Shown here: positions 1 through 6,236 of the stretch, piece by piece
How the letters are laid out: each line of letters begins with the position of its first letter
Position numbering within the stretch: the first letter of the stretch is position 1
From: JBEAOO01 sp041164825
Lineage (GTDB): Bacteria > Pseudomonadota > Gammaproteobacteria > Burkholderiales > Burkholderiaceae_C
Assembly: GCA_041164825.1 (NCBI GenBank)
Contig: JBEAOO010000142.1
Span: 1-9,813, forward strand
DNA: 9,813 nt
Reading direction: 5' to 3'
Notes under the pieces: model-generated
What the model saw: the letters and a program-made list of their open reading frames with translations, nothing else
Databases searched by the model: none
What the model was told of the DNA's origin: nothing
Program-made: the position numbers and the translations under genes

Positions 1-2
1 CG

Positions 3-1103
3 GTGGAGGCGCGCACGCTGCAACACGGCTTGTCGCGGCTGGAGATGGAGCTGCGCACCGGCACGCCGGGCCTGCGCGCACGCAGCCTGAGCAAGCTCGG
101 CGAGGCGCGCGCGGCGTTTGACTTTGAGCGCATCGTGCGCGCGCCCGGCAGCCCGCTGGACGCGGTGTGCGAGATGGCCGCTCGGCTGGCACGCTACGAC
201 CTGCCGGTGATGATCCTCGGCGAGTCAGGCACCGGCAAGGAGCTGCTGGCGCGCGCCATCCACTACGCCTCGCCGCGCCATGCGGGCGCGTTTGTGCTGG
301 AGAACTGCGCCGCCATCCCCGACAACCTGCTCGAATCCGAGCTCTTCGGCCACAAGCGCGGCGCCTTCACCGGTGCGTATGAAGACCACATCGGTATGTT
401 CCAGCGCGCGCACGGCGGCACGGTGTTTCTCGACGAGATCGGCGAGACCTCGCCGGCCTTCCAGGTGAAGCTGCTGCGCGTGCTGCAAGAAGGCGAGCTG
501 CGGCCGGTGGGCTCCACGCGCGCCATTCCCGTCGACGTGCGCGTGGTGGCCGCCACGCACCGCAAGCTGGCTGACGAGGTGCGCGCCGGGCGCTTTCGCG
601 AAGACCTGTTTTACCGCCTGGCCGGCGCCACGCTGGAGATGCCGGCGCTGCGCGAGCGCGCCGGCGACATCGCCCCGATTGCGCAGCGCCTGCTGCACGA
701 TGTGGGCACCGAGCTGGGCCGCGGCGGGGCACTGCGCTTTGGCGCCGAGGCGATGGCGAGCCTCATCAATTACCCCTGGCCCGGCAACATCCGCGAGCTG
801 CGCAACGAGATCGCCCGGGCGATTGCGCTGAGCGATGGCGACGAGCTGGGCGCCCATGCGTTCTCCACCACCGTGCTGCACGGCCAGACCGGCATCAGCA
901 CCGCCCAAGCCGCCGCGCGCGAGGCCACGGCCTTGCCCGCCAGCGGCACGCTGCAAGAGCGGCTCGATGCGCTCGAAGCCATGGTGCTGCGCGAGGCGCT
1001 GGTGCGCCAGCGCTGGAACAAAACCCGCGTCGCTGCCGAGCTGGGTTTGTCACGCGTGGGCTTGCGCGCCAAGCTCAAGCGCTTTGGCTTGGAGCCGAGT
1101 TGA
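3..1103 (+). CDS. hoxA: HoxA-type sigma-54-dependent response regulator, N-terminus missing
   Basis: This is the transcription activator of the H2-sensing pathway, cut by the left edge of the window: the frame is open to base 1 and the N-terminal receiver domain expected in HoxA/HupR is absent. Numbering from base 3, the AAA+ domain shows Walker A GESGTGKE (73-80), the sigma-54-contacting GAFTGA loop (120-125), Walker B VFLDEI (141-146), FREDLFYRL (198-206) and WPGNIRELRN (259-268). A Fis-type helix-turn-helix fills about 335-363 and would bind upstream activating sequences of hydrogenase promoters. Its stop codon shares one base with the hoxB start, so the two genes are translationally linked. 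In known systems (Ralstonia eutropha HoxA, Rhodobacter HupR) the unphosphorylated form is the active one. Motifs alone allow any NtrC-family activator; the hoxBCJ context makes HoxA the best name. Confidence 0.93.
   Translation: MEARTLQHGLSRLEMELRTGTPGLRARSLSKLGEARAAFDFERIVRAPGSPLDAVCEMAARLARYDLPVMILGESGTGKELLARAIHYASPRHAGAFVLENCAAIPDNLLESELFGHKRGAFTGAYEDHIGMFQRAHGGTVFLDEIGETSPAFQVKLLRVLQEGELRPVGSTRAIPVDVRVVAATHRKLADEVRAGRFREDLFYRLAGATLEMPALRERAGDIAPIAQRLLHDVGTELGRGGALRFGAEAMASLINYPWPGNIRELRNEIARAIALSDGDELGAHAFSTTVLHGQTGISTAQAAAREATALPASGTLQERLDALEAMVLREALVRQRWNKTRVAAELGLSRVGLRAKLKRFGLEPS
1091..1094 (+). promoter_or_regulatory. Shine-Dalgarno GGAG that sets the hoxB start
   Basis: GGAG lies at the end of hoxA, 8 bases before ATG 1103. 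This favours that codon over the TTG at 1100 and over the internal ATG at 1172, which has only a weak AAGAG upstream. The ATG overlaps the hoxA stop as TGATG. Confidence 0.55.
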
Positions 1104-2173
1104 TGACTGTCGCTGCAAAGCCGGGACAAGCGTTTGGCACCCTGCCCCAGGCCCACACCCAAGAGCCCGACATGCTGAATGTGCTGTGGTTGCAAAGTGG
1201 CGGCTGCGGCGGATGCAGCATGTCGCTGCTGTGTGCCGACACGACCGACTTTCACGGCCAACTGCGCAGCGCGGGCATCAACCTGCTCTGGCACCCCTCG
1301 CTCTCGCTGGCCAGCGGCGCGGAGGTGATGGCCTTGTTCGACGACATCTTGCAAGGCCGGTTGCAGCTGGATGTGTTGTGTGTGGAAGGCGCGGTGCTGC
1401 AGGGCCCGAACGGCACCGGCCGCTTCCATGTGATGGCCGGCACCGGCGTGCCGATGATGCAGTGGCTGCGGCGCTTGGCGGGCGTGGCGCGGCAGGTGGT
1501 GGCGGTGGGCAGTTGTGCGGCCTGGGGCGGCATCAGCGCCAGCGGCGACAACGCCACCGAAGCCTGCGGCCTGCAATATGACGACGACCGCCCGGGTGGC
1601 CTGCTGGGCGCGGCGTTTCGCGCCGGCAGCGGCCTGCCCGTGATCAATGTGGCCGGCTGCCCCACGCACCCTGGCTGGGTGACCGACACGCTGATGGCAC
1701 TGGCCGCCGATGAGCTGCACGCGGCCGACCTCGACGCGTTCGCGCGCCCGCGCTTTTATGCCGACCAGCTGGTGCACCACGGCTGCACGCGCAATGAGTT
1801 TTACGAGTTCAAGGCCAGTGCCGAGAAGCCCAGCGACCAAGGCTGCATGATGGAACACATGGGCTGCAAGGGCACGCAGGCGCACGCCGACTGCAACACC
1901 CGTCTGTGGAATGGCGAAGGCAGTTGCACACGCGGCGGTTATGCCTGCATCAGCTGCACCGAGCCCGGTTTCCAGGAACCCGGCCACCCCTTCCACCACA
2001 CGCCCAAGGTGGCGGGCATCCCCATCGGCCTGCCCACCGACATGCCCAAGGCCTGGTTCGTGGCGCTGGCCTCGCTGTCCAAATCGGCCACGCCGCGGCG
2101 CGTGAAGGTCAACGCCACGGCCGACCACCGCGTGGTCACCCCGGTGGCGCGCAAGACGAGGTTGAAGGGATGA
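1103..2173 (+). CDS. hoxB: Regulatory [NiFe] hydrogenase small subunit (H2 sensor)
   Basis: This subunit carries the electron-transfer iron-sulfur clusters of the cytoplasmic H2-sensing hydrogenase and pairs with HoxC. From ATG 1103 it has 356 residues. The proximal cluster ligands are Cys35 and Cys38 (GGCGGC), Cys138 (VGSCAAWGG) and Cys186 (GCPTHP). The distal set is His225 or His226 with Cys228, Cys248 and Cys255. The medial set is Cys264, Cys282 and Cys285, plus Cys275 at the place where standard uptake enzymes have a Pro. No twin-arginine signal peptide precedes the first cluster motif, unlike membrane-bound uptake hydrogenases, so the protein should stay in the cytoplasm. The start was chosen from GGAG 8 bases upstream and the overlap with hoxA; Met24 (ATG 1172) is an alternative that would leave only three residues before the conserved NVLWLQSGGC. 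The equivalent name in Rhodobacter is hupU. Confidence 0.95.
   Translation: MTVAAKPGQAFGTLPQAHTQEPDMLNVLWLQSGGCGGCSMSLLCADTTDFHGQLRSAGINLLWHPSLSLASGAEVMALFDDILQGRLQLDVLCVEGAVLQGPNGTGRFHVMAGTGVPMMQWLRRLAGVARQVVAVGSCAAWGGISASGDNATEACGLQYDDDRPGGLLGAAFRAGSGLPVINVAGCPTHPGWVTDTLMALAADELHAADLDAFARPRFYADQLVHHGCTRNEFYEFKASAEKPSDQGCMMEHMGCKGTQAHADCNTRLWNGEGSCTRGGYACISCTEPGFQEPGHPFHHTPKVAGIPIGLPTDMPKAWFVALASLSKSATPRRVKVNATADHRVVTPVARKTRLKG
2158..2161 (+). promoter_or_regulatory. Shine-Dalgarno GAGG for hoxC
   Basis: GAGG sits 8 bases before ATG 2170, within the last codons of hoxB. The hoxC start and hoxB stop overlap as ATGA (2170-2173). This supports the short N-terminus of HoxC, which begins directly with the conserved VGPFNRVEG block, and argues against longer in-frame starts that would read back into hoxB. 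Confidence 0.55.
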
Positions 2174-3621
2174 GCCGCTTGCTGGTGGGCCCGTTCAACC
2201 GGGTGGAGGGCGACCTGGAGGTGCAGCTGGAGGTGGCCGAGGGCCGCGTGACGGCGGCGTTTGTGAACGCGCCCATGTACCGCGGCTTCGAGCCCATGCT
2301 GCAGGGCAAGGCGCCGCACGATGCGCTGGTGATCGTGCCGCGCATTTGCGGCATCTGCTCGGTGTCGCAGTCGGTGGCGGCGGCGCGCGCGCTGGCCGAC
2401 TTGGCCGATGTGGTGCCCCCGCCCAACGGTCAGCACGTGACCAATGTGGTGCTGGCGACTGAGAACCTGGCCGACCACCTGAGCCACTTCTACCTCTTCT
2501 TTTTGCCCGACTTCACGCGGCCCGTGTACGCCGACCGGCCTTGGTACGCCGAGGCCTGCCGGCGCTTTGCGGCGCAGGGCGGCGAGCAAACGCGTGCGGC
2601 CATCGCCGCGCGCCAGCGCTGGTTCACGCTGCTGGGCACGCTGGGCGGCAAGTGGCCGCACACCCAAAGCATCGAGCCCGGTGGCTCGGCGCGACCGATT
2701 GAGGCGGCCGAGCGCACGCGGCTCTTGGCCAAGGTGCGCGAGTTCCGCGCGTTCTTGGAACAGCAGTTGTTTGCCGCGCCGCTCGAACATGTGGCCGGGT
2801 TGGACAGCGAGGCCGCACTGCAAGCCTGGCACGCGCAAGACCCGTGGCGCGGTGACTTCCGGCTGTTCTTGAGCATTGCCCAAGACACCGGCCTGGCCCG
2901 CTTGGGCCCTGGCCCGGGGCGCGCGCTGAGCTTTGGTGCCTACCCGCAGCCCGAGGGCCCCACCGCACTCGGCGCGGGCCTGTGGCAGGCCGGCGCGCTG
3001 CACTCGGTGGATGCCGCCAGCATCACCGAGGACGCGACCCGCGCCTGGCTGGCGCACGGCGACGTACCGCTGCACCCGAGCGTGGGCCAGACCCGCCCCG
3101 ACGCTGACAAGCCCGAGGCCTACACCTGGAACAAGGCGCCGCGCCTGGCCGGCCAGGTGGTGGAGACCGGTGCCATCGCGCGCCAGCTGGCATCGAGCCA
3201 AGCGCTGGTGCAAGCCGCGGTGGCGGCGCACGGCTTCACCGTTTACACCCGCGTGCTGGCGCGGGTGCTGGAGCTGGCGCGCGTGGTGCCGCTGATGGAG
3301 CAGTGGTTGAAATCGCTGGTGATGAACGAGCCCTGGTGCCTGCCCTGCCCGCTGCCCGACGAAGGCGCGGGTGTGGGCCTGAGCGAGGCCGCACGCGGTG
3401 CGCTCGGCCACTGGGTGCAGGTGCAGCGCGGGCGCATCAGCAACTACCAAATCATCGCCCCCACCAGCTGGAACTTCTCACCGCGCGACGCCGCCGGCAC
3501 CCCGGGCGCGCTGGAGCAGGCGCTGGTGGGCGCGCCGGTGCTGCCGGGCGAGACCACGCCCGTGGCCGTGCAGCACATCGTGCGCTCGTTCGACCCGTGC
3601 ATGGTCTGCACGGTCCACTGA
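2170..3621 (+). CDS. hoxC: Regulatory [NiFe] hydrogenase large subunit (H2 sensor)
   Basis: This subunit holds the Ni-Fe active site that binds H2; with HoxB it reports H2 to the kinase HoxJ. It has 483 residues. The conserved glutamate Glu13 lies in FNRVEGD. The two metal-binding motifs are RICGIC (Cys60, Cys63) and DPCMVC (Cys477, Cys480) near the end. The protein stops at His483 of CMVCTVH, so it lacks the C-terminal peptide that a maturation endoprotease removes from energy-converting hydrogenases; this absence is a known trait of H2 sensors. Ile62 and Phe110 match the two residues reported to narrow the gas channel of the Ralstonia eutropha sensor and make it oxygen-insensitive, where standard enzymes have Val and Leu. 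It overlaps hoxB by 4 bases. The Rhodobacter equivalent is hupV. All expected active-site residues are present, so the subunit looks intact. Confidence 0.96.
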   Translation: MSRLLVGPFNRVEGDLEVQLEVAEGRVTAAFVNAPMYRGFEPMLQGKAPHDALVIVPRICGICSVSQSVAAARALADLADVVPPPNGQHVTNVVLATENLADHLSHFYLFFLPDFTRPVYADRPWYAEACRRFAAQGGEQTRAAIAARQRWFTLLGTLGGKWPHTQSIEPGGSARPIEAAERTRLLAKVREFRAFLEQQLFAAPLEHVAGLDSEAALQAWHAQDPWRGDFRLFLSIAQDTGLARLGPGPGRALSFGAYPQPEGPTALGAGLWQAGALHSVDAASITEDATRAWLAHGDVPLHPSVGQTRPDADKPEAYTWNKAPRLAGQVVETGAIARQLASSQALVQAAVAAHGFTVYTRVLARVLELARVVPLMEQWLKSLVMNEPWCLPCPLPDEGAGVGLSEAARGALGHWVQVQRGRISNYQIIAPTSWNFSPRDAAGTPGALEQALVGAPVLPGETTPVAVQHIVRSFDPCMVCTVH

Positions 3622-3634
3622 GCGGGTGCTAGCC

Positions 3635-4993
3635 ATGCCCGACAAGCGGCCCGATCACCGCCCCGGCGACCTGCTGCCCCATGGCCCGATGGAGGGCGTG
3701 GACGAATCGACCTGGCTGGACGTGATCCAGAAGATGGACGAGGTGTATTCCCAGCTGGTGCACGACGAAATCCAGCTGGAGCAGAAAAACACCGAGCTGG
3801 AGCAGTCGCAGCAGTTCATCTTCAGCGTGCTGTCGGCCATGTCCGACGTGCTGCTGGTGTGCGACGAACACGGCCACATTGAAGAGACCAACGCTGCGCT
3901 CTGCGAGCTGGTGGGCCGCAGCGAGAGCGCGCTGCGCGGCACCTCGTTTGACGACCTGCTGGCCGATGCGCCCAGCCGCGAGTTGGCGCGCAGCGTCTTG
4001 CAGCGCAGCCGGCCTTCGCGCAGCGGCGAGGCGGTGGAGCTCAACTTCATTGGCGCCCAAGGCCACAGCGTGTCGGTGGACGCCAGCTGCACGCCGCGCT
4101 TTGCACCCACCGGGCGGCGCGTGGGCACGGTGTTTGTGGGCCGGCCCACGGCCGAGCTGAAGCGCGCGTACCACGAGCTGCGCGCGGCGCACGAGTCGCT
4201 CAAACGCGCGCAGCAGCAGTTGCTGCACTCCGAAAAAATGGCCTCGCTCGGCCGCCTGGTGGCGGGCGTGGCGCACGAGCTCAACAACCCGATCAGCTTC
4301 GTGCTCGGCAACGTGCACGCTCTGGCGCGCTACAGCGAGCGGCTGCGCCAATACCTGGGCGAGGTGCACGCCGGCCAAAGCCCCGAGGCGCTGGCCCCGA
4401 TGCGCGTCAAGCTGCGCATCGACCATGTGCTGAACGACTTGCCGTCACTGATCGAGGGCACGCTCGAAGGCGCACAGCGCACGGCCGACATCGTGGGCGG
4501 GCTCAAGCGCTTCTCGGCCATGGACCCAGAGGCGCGCACGCCGGTCAACCTCAACGAGGTGATCGAGCGCGCGATCCATTGGGTGCAAAAAGGCACGGGG
4601 CCGGGCTTTCAGATGCACTGGACGCCGGGCCCTGGGGTCACCGTGACAGGCAGCGGCGGCCAGCTGCAGCAGGTGCTGATGAACCTGCTGCAAAACGCCT
4701 GCGACGCGGCCACGCGACCCGGCCACGCGCCGGTGCTGACCCTGACCGTGGACGCCACGCCGCAACACGTGGCGCTGCGCCTGCGCGACAACGGCCCCGG
4801 CATCCCGCCCGAGCACCTCTCGCACCTCTTCGACCCCTTCTTCACCACCAAGCCAGTGGGCCAAGGCACGGGGCTGGGCTTGTCGATCAGCTACGGCATC
4901 GTCGAGCAGCACGGTGGCTCACTCAGCGCCCACAACGCCGCCGACGGGGGAGCGGAATTCGTGATGGTGCTGCCGGTGGCGACGGGGCACTGA
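3635..4993 (+). CDS. hoxJ: HoxJ-type soluble PAS-domain sensor histidine kinase
   Basis: This kinase partners the regulatory hydrogenase and is expected to phosphorylate HoxA when H2 is absent. The 452-residue protein has no transmembrane segment. A Gln/Glu-rich helical lead (about 30-60) precedes a PAS domain (about 60-170), which in this family contacts the hydrogenase. A coiled linker (172-198) leads to the H box VAHELNNP with phospho-acceptor His214. The ATP-binding domain has an N box with Asn354 in LMNLLQNACDA (348-358), a G1 box DNGPGI (385-390), an F box PFFTTK and a G2 box GTGLGLS (411-417). ATG 3635, 13 bases after the hoxC stop, has only a weak ribosome site; GTG 3626 in the same frame, three codons earlier, is an alternative. 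The Rhodobacter equivalent is hupT. The catalytic set is complete. Confidence 0.93.
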   Translation: MPDKRPDHRPGDLLPHGPMEGVDESTWLDVIQKMDEVYSQLVHDEIQLEQKNTELEQSQQFIFSVLSAMSDVLLVCDEHGHIEETNAALCELVGRSESALRGTSFDDLLADAPSRELARSVLQRSRPSRSGEAVELNFIGAQGHSVSVDASCTPRFAPTGRRVGTVFVGRPTAELKRAYHELRAAHESLKRAQQQLLHSEKMASLGRLVAGVAHELNNPISFVLGNVHALARYSERLRQYLGEVHAGQSPEALAPMRVKLRIDHVLNDLPSLIEGTLEGAQRTADIVGGLKRFSAMDPEARTPVNLNEVIERAIHWVQKGTGPGFQMHWTPGPGVTVTGSGGQLQQVLMNLLQNACDAATRPGHAPVLTLTVDATPQHVALRLRDNGPGIPPEHLSHLFDPFFTTKPVGQGTGLGLSISYGIVEQHGGSLSAHNAADGGAEFVMVLPVATGH

Positions 4994-5172
4994 TTCGGTC
5001 AGTCCTTCAGCAATGCACGTTCTTGAAGGCCTGGAGGTTCTGCGCTCGACACGGAGAGGCTGAGGACAAACCTCATTCTGAGGCTGGCGCTCGGGGCGAT
5101 GTGCGGAGGGGGAATGGACCGACCGAAGGGTTGTGAGCGCTCCACCGCTCAACGGCCTTGAACAGCATGCGC
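4994..5172. other. Convergent intergenic gap with short hairpins
   Basis: This is the junction between the plus-strand hox operon and the minus-strand T6SS block. I see no gene, promoter or RNA in it. Two short inverted repeats are present: CCTCA-TTC-TGAGG near 5072-5084 and TGAGCG-CTCCAC-CGCTCA at 5134-5151. Neither is followed by a T tract on either strand, so a terminator function is possible but weakly supported. Confidence 0.3.
5134..5151. terminator. Possible bidirectional terminator hairpin (weak)
   Basis: A 6-bp stem TGAGCG/CGCTCA encloses a 6-base loop, placed between two converging transcription units. No U-tract follows on either strand and the stem is short. Position is the main argument. 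Confidence 0.15.
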
Positions 5173-5610
5173 TCAGAACGCACCAGGCCGAGGCCGAAGC
5201 GTGGCTGTCACCTTGTCCCAAAGTGCCACGGACTCGGCCGCACTCAAGCTGGATTTGGTGATGGGCTTGTCCACCGCTGACTCTTCAAGACTGAGTTCGG
5301 GCCGTGGCTTCCAGAACCCACTGGTGAAGTCCAAGGCCATGAAGGGTTTCTCGGCATTGCCGTGCAACGTGTTGAGTTCAAGTGCACAGGAGTAAGGCGT
5401 CACCCGCAGCTTGCGCGTGTAGTCTTGAACCGGCATGTACTCGTTCTGCCGAATCCATTCCTCAAACTCCATGCCGTGCTGCTGTCGGGTGGTGGCTCGC
5501 AGGATCTTGCCGTTCGATTCAGCGAGCAGCTTTTTGACGGCCGACGAGTTGGCACGCTCCAGCAAGGTGGTGTCTTTCCGTGGCGCAGTCTTTGATCTTG
5601 AGCCAGCCAT
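5173..5610 (-). CDS. Unrecognised 145-aa ORF at the end of the T6SS island, possibly a broken gene's tail
   Basis: I do not recognise this protein. It is 145 residues long, charged and probably soluble, with no signal peptide, membrane segment or Cys-rich motif. It begins MAGSRSKTAPRKDTTLLERA and ends VTATLRPRPGAF, with a conserved-looking middle (FEEWIRQNEY, YTRKLRVTPYSCALELNTLH). The ATG at 5610 has no Shine-Dalgarno sequence, and the same DNA upstream encodes, one frame over, the end of a hydrolase-like fragment (to about 5588). So this may be the C-terminal part of a larger protein shifted out of frame rather than a free-standing gene. A stop at 5671-5673 closes its own frame upstream. 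Codon choice and composition fit real coding sequence better than a shadow. An immunity protein is another possibility suggested only by its place behind an effector cassette. Confidence 0.45.
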   Translation of the reverse strand: MAGSRSKTAPRKDTTLLERANSSAVKKLLAESNGKILRATTRQQHGMEFEEWIRQNEYMPVQDYTRKLRVTPYSCALELNTLHGNAEKPFMALDFTSGFWKPRPELSLEESAVDKPITKSSLSAAESVALWDKVTATLRPRPGAF

Positions 5611-5877
5611 TACCGTACTCGGGCGTGGGGAGCAATTGCAGCGGGCCCGGGGCGCTACTGAGCACCGCCGTCATTTACGCCGCGTCGTTGCCCAAGGCGG
5701 ACGATGTGACCGCTCCGACCATGTTGTACCAACCCGTTGGGTCTTCCGTGCCAGACTTGAAGCGACGGTACACAGCCGCCGCACCGATGGCAGGCATCAC
5801 GCCGTGCACGATCCCAAAAATGTCGTCGCGCCGGTTCAACACTTCTGAGCAAAACCTCGCCACCAAACCGCCCAGGC
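5588..5877 (-). pseudogene. Fragment of alpha/beta-hydrolase (lipase-like) T6SS effector gene
   Basis: Read leftwards, the frame gives GGLVARFCSEVLNRRDDIFG, then IVHGVMPAIGAAAVYRRFKSG and a run ending ALGNDAA, a TAA at 5675-5677, and in the same frame MTAVLSSAPGPLQLLP with TPEYGNGWLKIKD. From memory this pattern matches the segment just after the nucleophile elbow (GHSxGGLVAR) of PGAP1/esterase-like hydrolases encoded beside vgrG genes, through the block ending in LQLLP. The nucleophile serine itself is missing because the upstream part has been replaced by vgrG sequence. One base change (for example AAA or GAA to TAA) would explain the in-frame stop. After about 5588 similarity appears lost or shifted into the frame of the next ORF. 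Whether the ATG at 5672-5674 restarts translation (a 51-codon frame to 5519) is unknown; it lacks a clear ribosome site. Confidence 0.5.
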
Positions 5878-6236
5878 GGCAGGCGATGTGCTGGCTCAGG
5901 TCTTTGGGCAGGTTGTTGATGCCCAGGCTGTGCACGGTGTGGACCGCGAACTCGCGCTCAGTCTCAGCCGAGCCCGACGCGCCGCTCAGGCCCAGGGCGC
6001 TCAGCAGGTCGAGCGTGCTTTGCGTGAGGGCAAACCAGCTGCCCGGGCGCAGGGTGCGCACGGTGCTGCGGGCCAGCCAGGTTTTGCGGCGCGCTTCGAG
6101 CGCTTCTTGGCGCAGGGTGGTGCGGTGTGGCAGCTCGGCGCTGCTGAGCGCTGCCGGTGTTGGCCCAGGGGGCTTCGGCGTCAAAGCTTTGCAGCAAGGG
6201 GGCCTTGTTCTTGACGCGCAGCACTGCCTCAATCCA
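5878..6236 (-). pseudogene. Internal vgrG fragment, frameshifted
   Basis: This is a remnant from the middle of a VgrG spike protein, not its start or end. Immediately after the tle1 stop, in the same frame, the sequence reads WIEAVLRVKNKAPLLQSFDA and EAPWANTG. Around 6150 it must shift one frame to continue as AALSSAELPHRTTLRQEALE, then KTWLARSTVRTLRPGSWFALTQS and EFAVHTVHSLGINNLPKDL. The STVRTLxPG...F.LTQS and VHSLGINNLPKDLS blocks are, from memory, typical of the gp27-like domain region of Burkholderiales VgrG proteins. An insertion of one base (or loss of two) accounts for the shift. The fragment stops near SQHIACRLGG, where hydrolase sequence takes over. A TTG at 6230-6232 opens a 185-codon frame, but its first 25 or so codons are in the wrong frame, so I do not treat it as a gene. 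Confidence 0.55.

Noticed and set aside
1135..1150. TGGCAC resembling the -24 half of a sigma-54 promoter
   Set aside because: The -12 half (TTGC) is absent at the required spacing (CCCA instead), and the site lies inside the hoxB coding start.
770..2128. 452-codon open frame on the minus strand opposite hoxA/hoxB
   Set aside because: It is a shadow of GC-rich codon bias. Its His/Ala/Gly/Arg-rich translation has no domain, and it covers two clearly functional genes.
1939..3450. 503-codon open frame on the minus strand opposite hoxC
   Set aside because: It is antisense to the complete HoxC with all active-site residues. The low-complexity translation shows no motif.
3398..3634. Longer N-terminal extension of HoxJ overlapping the hoxC end
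   Set aside because: The added residues are Arg/Ala/Ser-rich shadow of hoxC. The PAS-kinase starts sensibly at ATG 3635 just after the hoxC stop.
5675..6232. 185-codon minus-strand frame from a TTG as an intact gene
   Set aside because: The first part is in the wrong frame relative to the VgrG-like sequence. The rest joins two unrelated protein fragments and ends at a stop inside a hydrolase-like block.
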